Numbered from the stretch's first letter, positions 18,458-28,961 are shown. The stretch: 64,000 nt of DNA from Nocardioides pocheonensis (GCF_003725535.1 NZ_RJSF01000040.1:107797-171796), one strand, 5' to 3'. Translations and numbers: made by a program. The notes: generated by a model from the letters alone, not told the origin.

Positions 18458-21400
18458 GTGCCGACGACGCTGGAGGACAGCAAGGCCGAGCTGCTGACCA
18501 GGCTCTGCGAGCACGCGGAGCGGCGTGCGGCCGAGAAGCATCCGGGTGGCTTCGTCGACGGCCCGTCGATCCCGACGCTGCTGCGTGAGTACTACAAGCA
18601 CGCAGCTCCCGAGGATCTGCTCGACCGCAACGAGGCCGACCTGTACGGCGCGGTGATGCACCACCTGAAGTCCGGCATCGAGCGTCCGCAGGGCACCGCG
18701 ACCGTGCGGATCTTCACCCCGACCGTGGACTCCGAGGGCTGGTCGGCGGAGGGTCACACGGTCGTCGAGGTGGTCACCGACGACATGCCGTTCCTGGTCG
18801 ACTCCGTGACGATGGCGCTCGACGAGATCGGCCACGACGTGCACCTGGTGCTCCACCCCCAGCTCGTCGTACGCCGTGACGTGGCCGGGCACCTCCAGGA
18901 AGTGCTCGACGACCATGCCGACGTGAGCCCGCACGACATCGGTCGCGAGTCGTGGATGCACCTGGAGATCGACCGGATCCCCGCCGAGGAGATCACACCG
19001 GTCCAGCAGCAGCTCGAGAAGGTGCTCAGCGACGTGCGCGAGGCGGTCGAGGACTGGCCCCGCATGCACGACCGGGTGCAGGTGATCCTCGACGACCTCG
19101 ACGAGCACCCGCCACCGCTGCCGCCAGGAGAGCTCGAGGAGGGCAAGGCCTTCCTGCGCTGGCTCGCCGACAACCACTTCACCTTCCTCGGCTACCGCGA
19201 GTACCGCCTGGAGCGGCACGGTGAGCACGAGGTGCTGATCGCGCTGCCCGGCACCGGCTTCGGCATCCTGCGCGCCGACCCGGGGGAGGCCACGGCGCTG
19301 CCCCAGCCGGCCGCGGACAAGGCGCGCGAGAAGACCTTGCTCGTGCTGGCCAAGGCGAACTCCCGCGCGACGGTGCACCGTCCGGTGCACCTGGACTACA
19401 TCGGCGTGAAGCGGTTCGACGACAAGGGCGACGTGGTCGGCGAGCGTCGCTTCCTCGGGCTGTTCTCGTCCGCGGCGTACACCGAGTCCGTCACGCGCAT
19501 CCCGCTCGCCCGCGAGAAGGCCCGCAGGGTGCTCGAGATCGCCGGCTACGAGCCGATGAGCCACGCGGGCAAGGCGATGATGGACGTCCTGGAGACCTAC
19601 CCGCGGGACGAGATCTTCCAGACCTCGGTCGAGGAGCTCGCCCCGATCGCCTCGTCGGTGATGCACGCGCGCGAGCGTCGCCAGCTGAAGCTGTTCCTGC
19701 GCAAGGACGTCTACAACCGGTTCTGGTCCTGCCTGGTCTACCTCCCGCGCGACCGCTACAACACCACGGTGCGCGAGCGGATCGCCGCGATCCTCAAGGA
19801 GCACCTGCACGGCGACTCGCTCGAGTACACCGCCAACATCGGCGCCTCGTCGGCTGCCCGCCTGCACTTCGTGGTGCGGCCGGCGCCCGGGGAGGCGATC
19901 GCCGAGCCGGACGTCGCCGACCTGGAGCGGCGCTGCGTCGAGGCCGCGCGGTCCTGGCGCGACGACTTCACCAGTGCCGTGATCGCGGAGTACGGCGAGG
20001 AGCAGGGCAGCCGCCTCGCCCGGCGCTACGCGCACAGCTTCCCCGAGGCCTACAAGGAGGACTACCCTCCGCGCACCGGCGCCGCCGACCTCGGCCGCCT
20101 GGAGGAGATCGAGGACGAGCGCGTCATCGGGCTCTCCCTCTACGAGACCCCCGACTCCGCGCCGGGCGAGGCGCGGCTGAAGATCTACCGGGTCGGGTCC
20201 CCGCTGTCGCTCTCCCAGGTGCTGCCGACGCTCTCCGCCATGGGCGTCGAGGTGGTCGACGAGCGTCCCTACGAGCTCGAGGACCTGCCCCGGGCGTCGT
20301 ACATCTACGACTTCGGGCTGCGGTACGCCGGCGGACTGCCCCCCAACGCGCGCGACCTCTTCCAGGACACCGTGCTCTCGGTCTGGGACGGGCGCAACGA
20401 GAGCGACGGATTCAACGCCCTCGTGCTCGCCGTCGGCCTGACCTGGCGGCAGGCGCTCCTCCTCCGTGCCTACGCGCGGCACATGCGCCAGGGCGGCACG
20501 CCGTTCGCGCAGGACTACATCGAGGACGCGCTGCGGATCAACGTCGACATCACCCGGCTGCTGGTCCGGCTCTTCGAGGCCCGCTTCGACCCCGGCCGCA
20601 ACGGCGACCTCGCGGCCGACAACGAGTCACGCACGGCCAAGTGCGCCGACCTGGAGGAGCGGATCCTCCGCTCGCTCGACGACGTCTCCAGCCTCGACCA
20701 CGACCGGATCCTGCGGTCCTACCTGACCGCGATCAAGGCGACGCTGCGCACGAACTTCTTCCAGGAGGCCAAGGAGGGCGGCGACCACCCGTACGTCGCG
20801 CTGAAGCTGGATCCCTCTGCCATGCCGGACCTCCCCGAGCCGCGCCCGAAGTTCGAGATCTTCGTCTACTCGCCACGCGTCGAGGGCGTGCACCTGCGGT
20901 TCGGCCCGGTCGCGCGTGGCGGGCTGCGCTGGTCGGACCGACGCGACGACTTCCGCTCCGAGGTGCTGGGCCTGGTCAAGGCGCAGATGGTGAAGAACAC
21001 CGTGATCGTGCCGGTGGGCGCGAAGGGCGGGTTCTTCGCGAAGATGCTGCCCGACCCCGCTGATCGCGAGGCGTGGATGGCCGAGGGCATCGCCTGCTAC
21101 AAGACCTTCATCTCCGCGCTGCTCGACGTCACCGACAACCTCGTCGGCGGTGAGGTCGTGCCGCCCCGGCAGGTGGTGCGCCACGACGGCGACGACACCT
21201 ACCTGGTCGTCGCCGCCGACAAGGGCACCGCGACGTTCAGCGACATCGCCAACGCCGTCTCCGCGGAGTACGGGTTCTGGCTCGGTGACGCGTTCGCCTC
21301 CGGCGGGTCGGTCGGCTACGACCACAAGGCGATGGGCATCACCGCCCGGGGCGCCTGGGTCTCCGTGCGCCGGCACTTCCGCGAGATGGGCATCGACTGC

Positions 21401-23329
21401 CAGAAGGAGGACTTCACCTGCGTCGGCGTCGGCGACATGTCCGGCGACGTGTTCGGCAACGGCATGCTGTGCTCCGAGCACATCCGGCTGGTCGCCGCGT
21501 TCGACCACCGCGACATCTTCCTCGACCCGAACCCCGACCCGGCCACGTCGTACGCCGAGCGCAAGCGGCTGTTCGACCTGCCGCGCTCGTCGTGGCGCGA
21601 CTACGACGCCTCGCTGATCTCCGAGGGCGGCGGCGTGTACGCGCGCAGCGCGAAGTCGATCCCGCTCAGCGAGCAGGTGCGCAAGGCCCTGGGCGTGGAG
21701 GCGACCGCCATGACACCGGCCGAGCTGATGCACGCGATTCTGCTGGCTCCGGTCGACCTGCTCTGGAACGGCGGCATCGGCACCTACGTGAAGGCGACGT
21801 CGGAGTCCGACGCGGACGCCGCGGACAAGTCCAACGACGCGATCCGGGTCAACGGTGCCGACCTGCGCGCCCGGTGCGTGGGCGAGGGCGGCAACCTCGG
21901 CTTCACCCAGCGCGGCCGCATCGAGTACGCCCTCCAGGGCTGCGGTGGGCTCGGCGGTCGGATCAACACCGACTTCATCGACAACAGCGCCGGCGTGGAC
22001 ACCTCCGACCACGAGGTCAACATCAAGATCCTGCTCGACCGGGTCGTGGTCGAGGGCGACCTCACCGGCAAGCAGCGCAACGAGCTGCTGGCCTCGATGA
22101 CCGACGAGGTCGCCCACCTGGTGCTGGGCGACAACTACGACCAGAACCTCGCGCTGGCGAACGCGCAGGCACAGGCGCCCGCGCTCCTGCACGTGCACGA
22201 GGACTGGATGCGCCGGCTCGAGCGTCGGGGACTGCTCAACCGGGCCCTGGAGGCACTGCCGGCCAAGCGCGAGGTGGCCGGGCGGATCGAGCGCGGTGAG
22301 GGCCTGACCGGGCCGGAGCTCTCGGTGCTGCTCGCCTACACCAAGATCGTGCTGGCCGACGAGCTGCTGGACAGCGACGTCTCGGACGACCCGTTCCTGC
22401 GCAACGACCTCTACTCGTACTTCCCGAGCAAGATGCGCCAGGACTACCGCACCCAGATGGAGCAGCACCCGCTGCGGCGCGAGATCATCGTGACCCAGCT
22501 GGTCAACCAGCTGGTCAACAACGCCGGCATGACCTACTTCCACCGGCTCTCCGGCGAGACCGCCGCCTCGGCAGCGGACCTCACGCTGGCGAACTTCGTG
22601 GCGCGGGAGATCTTCGGTGCCAAGGCTCTGGGCCGCGAGATCGCCCGGTTCGACAACCAGATCGAGGCCGCCGTCCAGACGCGGATGCGGATCGAGGTGC
22701 GCACGCTGGTCGAGCGGGCGAGCCGCTGGCTGGTGAACAACCGCCGCCAGCCGCTGGACAGCGAGGCGACCGTCGAGGAGTTCGAGGTGGTCGTCGAGAA
22801 GGTGATGGCCGAGCTGCCCTCGCTGATGATCGGCCGCGAGCTCGACGCGTTCGTGAGCCGTCGCGACGCCCTGGTCGCGCGCGGGGTGCCGGAGGAGCTG
22901 GCGACCCGCGTGGCGGTGTGCCCGCCGGCGTACATGGTCCTGGGGATCGTGCAGACCGCCGCGCGGGCGGCCGTCGACCCCCTGGAGGTCGCCCGGGTGC
23001 ACTTCGCCGTGGGCGAGCGCCTCGGACTGCCGATGCTGGTGTCGCGCATCCTGGCCCTGCCGCGGGAGGACCGTTGGCAGACGATGGCCCGAGCCGCCCT
23101 GCGTGACGACCTGCACACCGTGCACGCGCAGCTGACCGGGCAGGTCCTGGCCGGGACGGATCCGGCGGCCGACGCCGCGGCCCGGGTGGCGGCGTGGGAG
23201 AAGACCGACGGCGACGCGATCGCCCGCGCCGCGGCGACGTTCGAGGAGATCTGCGGCGACGAGGCCGCCGACCTGGCGCGCATGTCGGTGGCGCTGCGGG
23301 TGGTCCGGTCGCTGCTCGACGCAGGCTGA
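18458..23329 (+). CDS. Large NAD-dependent glutamate dehydrogenase (GDH2 / 180-kDa class)
   Basis: A 1623-residue single-chain enzyme deaminating glutamate to 2-oxoglutarate. A long N-terminal regulatory half (ACT-like segments, e.g. PFLVDSVTMALDEIGHDVHL) precedes the catalytic core, which contains FGPVARGGLRWSDRRDDFRS, the lysine motif VGAKGGFFAK (K856) and FTCVGVGDMSGDVFGNGML. The length agrees with the Streptomyces/Mycobacterium L-180 enzymes. The start is GTG 18458. With PruA upstream this gives pyrroline-5-carboxylate to glutamate to 2-oxoglutarate in adjacent genes. In mycobacteria the homologue is controlled by GarA; garA is not in this window. Confidence 0.95.
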   Translation: MPTTLEDSKAELLTRLCEHAERRAAEKHPGGFVDGPSIPTLLREYYKHAAPEDLLDRNEADLYGAVMHHLKSGIERPQGTATVRIFTPTVDSEGWSAEGHTVVEVVTDDMPFLVDSVTMALDEIGHDVHLVLHPQLVVRRDVAGHLQEVLDDHADVSPHDIGRESWMHLEIDRIPAEEITPVQQQLEKVLSDVREAVEDWPRMHDRVQVILDDLDEHPPPLPPGELEEGKAFLRWLADNHFTFLGYREYRLERHGEHEVLIALPGTGFGILRADPGEATALPQPAADKAREKTLLVLAKANSRATVHRPVHLDYIGVKRFDDKGDVVGERRFLGLFSSAAYTESVTRIPLAREKARRVLEIAGYEPMSHAGKAMMDVLETYPRDEIFQTSVEELAPIASSVMHARERRQLKLFLRKDVYNRFWSCLVYLPRDRYNTTVRERIAAILKEHLHGDSLEYTANIGASSAARLHFVVRPAPGEAIAEPDVADLERRCVEAARSWRDDFTSAVIAEYGEEQGSRLARRYAHSFPEAYKEDYPPRTGAADLGRLEEIEDERVIGLSLYETPDSAPGEARLKIYRVGSPLSLSQVLPTLSAMGVEVVDERPYELEDLPRASYIYDFGLRYAGGLPPNARDLFQDTVLSVWDGRNESDGFNALVLAVGLTWRQALLLRAYARHMRQGGTPFAQDYIEDALRINVDITRLLVRLFEARFDPGRNGDLAADNESRTAKCADLEERILRSLDDVSSLDHDRILRSYLTAIKATLRTNFFQEAKEGGDHPYVALKLDPSAMPDLPEPRPKFEIFVYSPRVEGVHLRFGPVARGGLRWSDRRDDFRSEVLGLVKAQMVKNTVIVPVGAKGGFFAKMLPDPADREAWMAEGIACYKTFISALLDVTDNLVGGEVVPPRQVVRHDGDDTYLVVAADKGTATFSDIANAVSAEYGFWLGDAFASGGSVGYDHKAMGITARGAWVSVRRHFREMGIDCQKEDFTCVGVGDMSGDVFGNGMLCSEHIRLVAAFDHRDIFLDPNPDPATSYAERKRLFDLPRSSWRDYDASLISEGGGVYARSAKSIPLSEQVRKALGVEATAMTPAELMHAILLAPVDLLWNGGIGTYVKATSESDADAADKSNDAIRVNGADLRARCVGEGGNLGFTQRGRIEYALQGCGGLGGRINTDFIDNSAGVDTSDHEVNIKILLDRVVVEGDLTGKQRNELLASMTDEVAHLVLGDNYDQNLALANAQAQAPALLHVHEDWMRRLERRGLLNRALEALPAKREVAGRIERGEGLTGPELSVLLAYTKIVLADELLDSDVSDDPFLRNDLYSYFPSKMRQDYRTQMEQHPLRREIIVTQLVNQLVNNAGMTYFHRLSGETAASAADLTLANFVAREIFGAKALGREIARFDNQIEAAVQTRMRIEVRTLVERASRWLVNNRRQPLDSEATVEEFEVVVEKVMAELPSLMIGRELDAFVSRRDALVARGVPEELATRVAVCPPAYMVLGIVQTAARAAVDPLEVARVHFAVGERLGLPMLVSRILALPREDRWQTMARAALRDDLHTVHAQLTGQVLAGTDPAADAAARVAAWEKTDGDAIARAAATFEEICGDEAADLARMSVALRVVRSLLDAG

Positions 23330-23391
23330 GCGTGCTCGGCACGACTGTCCGGTGCACCTCGACCGAACGGTGGACCCGATAGGTTTTCGGC

Positions 23392-24837
23392 ATGGCCGCC
23401 CCCGAGAGCATGAACCTCGCCGATCTCTCTGCCGCCGACCTCGTGCGTCGGATCGCCGCCGGCCAGGCGACCGCCGCCGAGGCCGTCGAGGCGTCCCTCG
23501 AGCGGATCGCGCGTCGCGACCCGGGCGTGAACGCGTTCTCCGTCGTGCTGGCCGACGACGCGCGGGTCGAGGCGGCTCGGCTCGACGCCCGGCGGGCGAC
23601 GGGGGAGACGACCGGTCCGCTGCACGGCGTACCGGTGGCGATCAAGGAGGAGATCGACGTCGCCGGCTGCGTCACGACCTTCGGTGGTCGCGGCAACTCG
23701 ACGCCGGCCGCCGAGGACGGCGAGGTGGTGCGCCGGCTCCGTCAGGCCGGAGCCGTGATCGTCGGCAAGACCCGGATGCCGGAGTTCGGGCAGTGGCCGT
23801 TCACTGAGTCCGTCGACGGCGGGATCACCCGCAATCCCTGGGACCGCACCCGCACACCCGGTGGCTCCAGCGGCGGCTCGGCCGCGGCGGTCGCGCTCGG
23901 GATGGTGCCGGTAGCGATCGGCGGGGACGGTGGCGGGTCGATCCGGATCCCGGCCGCCTGCTGCGGGCTGTTCGGCCTCAAGCCCACCCGCGGCCGGGTC
24001 ACCAGCCACCCGATGCCGCACCTGTGGTTCGCGCTGGGCACGACCGGCCCGCTGACCCGCACGGTCCTGGACTCGGCGCTGGTCTACGACGTGATCCGCG
24101 GCAACGTGTCGACCGACCGGTTCACCGCACCCGAGCCGTCGACGAGCTTCATCGCCGCCGCCGGCTTCGACCCGGCCCCGCTCCGGATCGGCTGGTCGAC
24201 GCGGCCGGTCACCCGGGGCATCCGTCCGGCGCGCGAGCACGTCCAGGCGGTCCAGGAGACGGCGGACCTGCTGGCCGGGCTCGGCCACGACGTCCGCGAG
24301 ATCGACCCGCACTACCCCGACCCGACGGCGGCGTTCGTGCCGCAGTTCTTCGGCGGAGTCCGCGAGGAGTCCGACCTGGTCGAGCACTTCGGCCGGCTCG
24401 AGCGGCGCACCCGCCAGGTCTACCGGCTCGGGAGCTGGGTGACCGACCGCGTCCTCGAGGCTGCTCTCGCCGCGGGGGAGCGGGTCGCGGAGCGGGCCAA
24501 CCAGGTGTTCACCGGCTTCCCGGGGCAGGAGGGCGTCGACGTGCTGCTCACGCCGACCATCGGCCCACGACCCCGGCCGGTCGGGGTCCTGGAGCGGGGT
24601 GGACCGGTGTCGGCGGCGGCCAAGTCGGCTCCGATGATCGCCTGGACCGCGCTGTGGAACGTCACCGGCAACCCGGCGGCGTCGGTGCCCGCCGGACTCG
24701 CCGTCGACGGCATGCCGCTCGCCGTCCAGCTCGTCGGCCGGATCGGCGACGAGACCACGCTGCTGCGGCTGTCCGCCCAGATCGAGCGGGCCCGCCCGTG
24801 GCCGTTGCTCACCGGCGACCACGGAACGACCAGTTGA
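23392..24837 (+). CDS. Amidase-signature family hydrolase
   Basis: A 481-residue amidase-signature enzyme with the complete Ser-cisSer-Lys triad: K85 (VAIKEEID), cis-S159 (PGGSSGGS) and nucleophile S183 ([10 protein letters not shown]). It hydrolyses an amide or is a GatA-like relative. No gatB/gatC genes adjoin it and the sequence lacks a GatA-specific context, so a catabolic amidase of unknown substrate is likelier. ATG 23392 lies 6 bp after TAGGTT, so the gene is probably leaderless. The stop overlaps the TTG of the next gene. Confidence 0.9.
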   Translation: MAAPESMNLADLSAADLVRRIAAGQATAAEAVEASLERIARRDPGVNAFSVVLADDARVEAARLDARRATGETTGPLHGVPVAIKEEIDVAGCVTTFGGRGNSTPAAEDGEVVRRLRQAGAVIVGKTRMPEFGQWPFTESVDGGITRNPWDRTRTPGGSSGGSAAAVALGMVPVAIGGDGGGSIRIPAACCGLFGLKPTRGRVTSHPMPHLWFALGTTGPLTRTVLDSALVYDVIRGNVSTDRFTAPEPSTSFIAAAGFDPAPLRIGWSTRPVTRGIRPAREHVQAVQETADLLAGLGHDVREIDPHYPDPTAAFVPQFFGGVREESDLVEHFGRLERRTRQVYRLGSWVTDRVLEAALAAGERVAERANQVFTGFPGQEGVDVLLTPTIGPRPRPVGVLERGGPVSAAAKSAPMIAWTALWNVTGNPAASVPAGLAVDGMPLAVQLVGRIGDETTLLRLSAQIERARPWPLLTGDHGTTS

Positions 24838-25733
24838 ACCTCCTGCTCACCCCTCGGGCCTGGGTCCGCCGACACGTCGTGGCCCGGGTGCGCCCGCTCC
24901 CGAGCCCGCTGGTCGGGAGACGGGTCATGGTCACCGGCGCCTCTTCGGGCATCGGCGAGGCCACGGCGAAGGCCGTGGCCCGGCGCGGTGCGACCGTGCT
25001 CCTGGTCGCCCGGCGGGCGGACGCGCTCGAGCGCGTCCGTGGAGAGATCGACCAGATGGCTCGCGAGCAAGGGTGGAGCGGCGGGTCGGCGTACTCCTAC
25101 GTCTGCGACCTCACCGACGGGCCGGCCGTCGACGCGCTCGTCCGTGACGTGCTGGCCGAGCACGGCGCCGTGGACATGCTGGTGAACAACGCCGGTCGCT
25201 CGATCCGCCGGTCCCTGACGTACTCCTACGACCGGATGCACGACTTCGAGCGGACCATGGCGGTCAACTACTTCGCGCCCGTGCGGCTGACGCTGGGGCT
25301 CCTCCCCGCGATGCGCGCACAGCGCTTCGGTCACGTGGTCAACGTGCTCAGCTGGGGCGTCCAGGTGAAGGCGCCGCGGTTCACGGCGTACCTGGCGTCC
25401 AAGACCGCGCTGGACACCTGGAGCCGGATCGCCGGTCGGGAGACGTACGCCGACAACGTCACGTTCACCAACATCCGGTTCCCCCTGGTGCGCACCGAGA
25501 TGATCCGGGACACCGACGTCTACCACCGCTCGCGGGCGAAGACCCCTGCACAGGCGGCGGAGGTGGTCGTGCGCGCGCTCGAGGACCGCCCGCTCACGAT
25601 CAGCACGGCGGTCGGCAACGTCACCGAGGTGCTCAACCTGCTGGCGCCGCGCCTCATGGACGCGGTCGCCGCCGCGGGATCGCGCCGGTTCCCCGACTCG
25701 CCGGCCGCGCGGGGCGAGCGACCGCCCGGTTAG
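24834..25733 (+). CDS. Short-chain dehydrogenase/reductase
   Basis: A 299-residue classical SDR: cofactor motif TGASSGIG (residues 34-41), NNAG (MLVNNAGRS), catalytic serine region VVNVLSWG, and Y-x-x-x-K as YLASK. It resembles actinobacterial lipid-associated SDRs that act on acyl or keto substrates. TTG 24834 overlaps the amidase stop by 4 bp (TTGA) and is the best coupled start; a GTG about 45 bases further in is possible. The TAG stop overlaps the TAA of the convergent sortase gene. Confidence 0.85.
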   Translation: MNLLLTPRAWVRRHVVARVRPLPSPLVGRRVMVTGASSGIGEATAKAVARRGATVLLVARRADALERVRGEIDQMAREQGWSGGSAYSYVCDLTDGPAVDALVRDVLAEHGAVDMLVNNAGRSIRRSLTYSYDRMHDFERTMAVNYFAPVRLTLGLLPAMRAQRFGHVVNVLSWGVQVKAPRFTAYLASKTALDTWSRIAGRETYADNVTFTNIRFPLVRTEMIRDTDVYHRSRAKTPAQAAEVVVRALEDRPLTISTAVGNVTEVLNLLAPRLMDAVAAAGSRRFPDSPAARGERPPG

Positions 25734-26350
25734 GCCGCCTTCCCGGGCTTGGCCCGGACGCCGAGCTGGTCGGCGAAGACGATGATGTTGCTGGTGTAGT
25801 CGTGCCCGGTCCAGCCGGTGCAGGTCACGAGCACGAGCCGCGCGTCCTTGCGGTCCTGGCTGAACAGCTCCTCGGCGTGCGCGGCGACCTGGGCCTTGGT
25901 GTAGACGAACACCTTGGTGGCCCGGTAGTCGACGGTGCCGCGCGGAGTGCGGATCTGGATCAACGACCCGGGACGCAGGTCGCCGAGCTGGTTCATCACG
26001 CCGCCACCGGTGTGCACGGTGTGCCCGGTGATCAGCGTCTGCCCGGAGGTGGCGCCCGGCTTCGCGCTGCGCTTCCACCAGCCGACGTCGTGCACGTCGG
26101 ACGGGGGAGTCAGCACGCCGTTGGGCGCGATCTCGATCGGCAGGATCGGTGCACGGAGCTTGATCTCCGGGACGATCAGCAGCTGCGGGCTGGCCGGCTT
26201 GGCCAGCTGCGTGTAGTGCACGCCCGACGTCGTGGCGGGTCCGGCGATGCCGGAGGACGGAAGGACGAAGCCGACGACCACCATCGCGAGGAACAGCACG
26301 AGAAGTCGTGTGCTCAGCCCCGCGAGGCGATCGTCGGCCTTGTCCTTCAT
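25730..26350 (-). CDS. Class F sortase
   Basis: A 206-residue membrane-anchored transpeptidase that joins surface proteins to the cell wall. It has an N-terminal helix (about 13-30), H110 (LITGHTVHTGG) and catalytic C177 (LVTCTGW). In typical class F enzymes an arginine follows in Y-R-D-N-V-V. Here the equivalent stretch reads HDYTSNIIVF, with no arginine at that place. ATG 26350 is chosen; GTG 26353 is one codon upstream. It lies 50 bp downstream of its probable substrate gene on the same strand. Confidence 0.85.
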   Translation of the reverse strand: MKDKADDRLAGLSTRLLVLFLAMVVVGFVLPSSGIAGPATTSGVHYTQLAKPASPQLLIVPEIKLRAPILPIEIAPNGVLTPPSDVHDVGWWKRSAKPGATSGQTLITGHTVHTGGGVMNQLGDLRPGSLIQIRTPRGTVDYRATKVFVYTKAQVAAHAEELFSQDRKDARLVLVTCTGWTGHDYTSNIIVFADQLGVRAKPGKAA

Positions 26351-26400
26351 CACCTGTCGTTCGTCACTGGTTCCTGGTCGGCTTCCTGGTCAGCCCTGCG

Positions 26401-27669
26401 TCACTTGCCGAGCATGCGACGGTAGCCGACCAGCCCGGCGGTGCCCGCGATCAGCAGCAGCGCGCCGGTGGCACCCAGCACGTTACGCGCCGTGTGGTCC
26501 TCGTGGCCGGCGAGGCCGGAGTCCACCACGGTCGGCACGTGCGGCAGCTTGGTCGGCGTCTTCACGTGCTGCGTCGGCGTGGCCGGAGTCTCCGCCGTCG
26601 CGCGGGTGTTCGGCCCGCAGGTCACGCGGCCGATGCGGCCCTCGACCAGGTCGAAGCCGGCCTGCTGCTTCAGCGCGGGCAGGACCTCGGCGTGGAGCGC
26701 CGTGACGTCGATGCTGCGACCGTTGTCACCGTGGGTGGTCTCCCGCAGCGTGATCTCGGCGAGGTACTGCGCCACCGCGTCGGTGAGCGGCTTGAGGCCG
26801 TCGAGGACCTGGTTGAGGATCTGCGCCTGCACGGTGCTGGGAAGCGTGGCCAGCGGCGTCCCGGCGAACTGCTTCTGGATGATCGTGGACAGGTACGTCG
26901 ACAGAGCGTCGGTGATCATCGTGGTGGCGCCCTTGGTGTCGCCGACGACCTTCTGGTTCTCGTTCGGGTGCACGGGCAGGTTGACCAGCGTGATCGGCTC
27001 CTGGCCCGGCAGGCTCAGCCGGATGGCCGAGTCGGCCAGCGTGGCGTCGCCCGTGGCGGCGTCCGGGTTGGCACTGCAGACCGCAGAGATGACGCCGAGG
27101 TTGCCGGTCAGGCCGATCTGACCCAGCGGCGTGCCGTTGAGGGCGGCCGAGATCTGGGTGACGACCTGGTTGAGCGGGCCGCCGAGCTGGTTCAGGAGCG
27201 GGGCGAGCGCGTCGCCGAGCGCACCGCTGTTCACCACGACGTCGCCGAGGGCGAGGTGTCCGAGGCTCAGCGGGATGGCGCCGCTGCCCTTGAGGTCGCA
27301 CGACTCGTTGCCGACGGTGACCACGCCGGGCCCACCGTCGCCGTCCGAGGCCAGGCCGGCGCAGGCGAACGACGTGCCGTCGGCCTTGGCGCGGGCCAGC
27401 TGCGGCAGCACGGCCGCCTTGAGGAGGGTGTTGTCCGGCAGCGCGCCGACGAGGTTCGGGATCGTGTCGTTGTCGCTGCGCTTCTCGGTCGTGCCGTCGT
27501 TGGCCGCCGTCGACTTCTGCGCGATCAGCGTGTGGCCGGCCAGCGTCAGGTCGATGCTCTGGGCGCTGGACTGCGACGTCGCAGCAGCACCGAAGGCGGG
27601 CGCGACGGCGAGCGCTGAGACGGTGGCCGCCCCGATGATCGCTGCGAAGCGCAAGACAGGTCGATTCAC
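26401..27669 (-). CDS. Secreted surface protein, probable sortase substrate
   Basis: A 422-residue protein with a signal peptide (residues 1-28, ending APAFGAAA), a long extracellular part and a C-terminal membrane helix before RRMLGK. Two pairs of cysteines (ACAG, ESCDL, AVCSAN, VTCGP) could form disulfides. Before the terminal helix is a Thr/Pro-rich stalk with LPHVPTVVDSGLAG, not a canonical LPxTG. A class F sortase gene follows directly, so this is presumably its substrate and adheres at the surface. GTG 27669 has an excellent GGGAGGAAA ribosome site. Confidence 0.8.
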   Translation of the reverse strand: MNRPVLRFAAIIGAATVSALAVAPAFGAAATSQSSAQSIDLTLAGHTLIAQKSTAANDGTTEKRSDNDTIPNLVGALPDNTLLKAAVLPQLARAKADGTSFACAGLASDGDGGPGVVTVGNESCDLKGSGAIPLSLGHLALGDVVVNSGALGDALAPLLNQLGGPLNQVVTQISAALNGTPLGQIGLTGNLGVISAVCSANPDAATGDATLADSAIRLSLPGQEPITLVNLPVHPNENQKVVGDTKGATTMITDALSTYLSTIIQKQFAGTPLATLPSTVQAQILNQVLDGLKPLTDAVAQYLAEITLRETTHGDNGRSIDVTALHAEVLPALKQQAGFDLVEGRIGRVTCGPNTRATAETPATPTQHVKTPTKLPHVPTVVDSGLAGHEDHTARNVLGATGALLLIAGTAGLVGYRRMLGK

Positions 27670-27891
27670 GTGTGTTTCCTCCCGATGGGGCACCGCTCTC
27701 CCGCGGCACCTCGACAAATGACCAAAATCGGACCTTCTCAGGACCGTAATTCGGTCGCACTCTACGAGCGCACAGACTCAACGCGCAAAGAGGTACGTGG
27801 TTACGCCGGGAGTGTCCGGAAATAGCAGTTTCCGTGCCGATTCGGCCCGAACATGAGCCAGGTCACACGTCGACGAGCGCGGAAACCGTCG
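27670..27891. other. Intergenic region between surface-protein gene and ku
   Basis: This 222-bp region is less GC-rich than the surroundings. It holds a small inverted repeat GACCG-N5-CGGTC (27742-27756) in the presumed promoter of the surface-protein gene, and a CGGAAA/TTTCCG hairpin (27817-27834) downstream of ku that could help end its transcript. No gene was seen. Confidence 0.4.
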
Positions 27892-28863
27892 TCAGCTGGC
27901 CTTGCGCGCGGCCTTCTTCGCGGCGGTCTTCGACGCGGTCTTCTTGGCCGCGGCCTTGCGCGCCGGAGCCTTCTTGGCGGTCGCCTTCTTGGCGGCCGCC
28001 TTCTTCGCCGTGGTCCTGCGGGCGGGCTTGTCCGCGTCCTCGCTGTCGGCCGCCTCGTCGGCCGCCTCGGCTGCCTGGCTGCCGCCGCCCCGGGCGCTCT
28101 GCGCCGCCTCGACGCTGCGCTGGAGCGCGGCGAGCAGGTCGACGACCTCGCCCCCGGTCTTGCGCTCCTTCGGGGCGGCCTTGACCTCACCGCCCTCGAT
28201 CTTGGCCTTCACCAGGGCCTCGACGGCCTCGCGGTAGTCGTCCTCGTACTCGTCGGGCTCGAAGTCGCCGGCCAGGGTCTCCACCAGCATCTTGGCCATC
28301 TTCACCTCGGCCGGCTTGGCATCGGCGGTGTCGACGGAGGCGAAGTCGGCCTTGCGGATCTCGTCGGGCCACATCATCGTCTGCAGCACGATCACGTCGT
28401 CGCGGACCCGGAGCACCGCCAGGGACATCCGGTTGCGCAGCGAGACGGTGACGAGGGCCATCCGGTCGGCCTCCTCGAGGGCCTGGCGGAGGAGGGCGTA
28501 GGGCTTCGCGCCGGACTTCTCGGGCTCCAGGTAGTAGGACTTCTCGAACAGCATCGGGTCGATCTGCTCGCTCGGCACGAACTTCTCGACGCTGATCTCG
28601 CGGCTGCTGCTCGCCGGCAGCTCGGCCATGTCCGAGTCGTCGAGGATGACCATCTCGCCGTCCTCGGTCTCGTAGCCCTTCGCGATGTCGGCGTACGGCA
28701 CCTCTTCGCCGTCGATGCTGCAGACCCGCTGGTACTTGATCCGGCCGCCGTCCTTGGCGTGCACCTGCCGGAACGAGATGTCCTTGCTCTCCGTCGCGGC
28801 GTACAGCTTGACGGGGACGCTGACCAGGCCGAACGAGACGGCACCCTTCCAGATCGCACGCAT
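27892..28863 (-). CDS. ku: Non-homologous end-joining protein Ku
   Basis: A 323-residue bacterial Ku, a homodimeric ring that threads onto DNA double-strand ends and recruits the ligase. The core (about 1-250) starts MRAIWKGAVSFGLVSVPVKL and contains SIDGEEVPYADIAKGYE. After an Ala/Asp-rich linker comes a lysine-rich tail of AKKA-type repeats (about 285-323), typical of actinobacterial Ku and able to bind DNA non-specifically. It is divergent from the exporter operon. Its ligase and polymerase partners are 6-9 kb away. Confidence 0.96.
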   Translation of the reverse strand: MRAIWKGAVSFGLVSVPVKLYAATESKDISFRQVHAKDGGRIKYQRVCSIDGEEVPYADIAKGYETEDGEMVILDDSDMAELPASSSREISVEKFVPSEQIDPMLFEKSYYLEPEKSGAKPYALLRQALEEADRMALVTVSLRNRMSLAVLRVRDDVIVLQTMMWPDEIRKADFASVDTADAKPAEVKMAKMLVETLAGDFEPDEYEDDYREAVEALVKAKIEGGEVKAAPKERKTGGEVVDLLAALQRSVEAAQSARGGGSQAAEAADEAADSEDADKPARRTTAKKAAAKKATAKKAPARKAAAKKTASKTAAKKAARKAS

Positions 28864-28961
28864 GCCTAAAGGATGTCCCGCCGTCGTGAACTACGCCACC
28901 TCATAGCGTCCTCACATGATCCGCTGACCGGTGCCACAGGTCTGCTCGACACGCTCCCGAC

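Noticed and set aside
20627..23125. Long antisense open frame over glutamate dehydrogenase
   Set aside because: Same codon-bias shadow; no start signal and no recognisable domain.
27892..28010. Tandem repeats in DNA near the ku 3' end
   Set aside because: They simply encode the Lys/Ala-rich tail of Ku.
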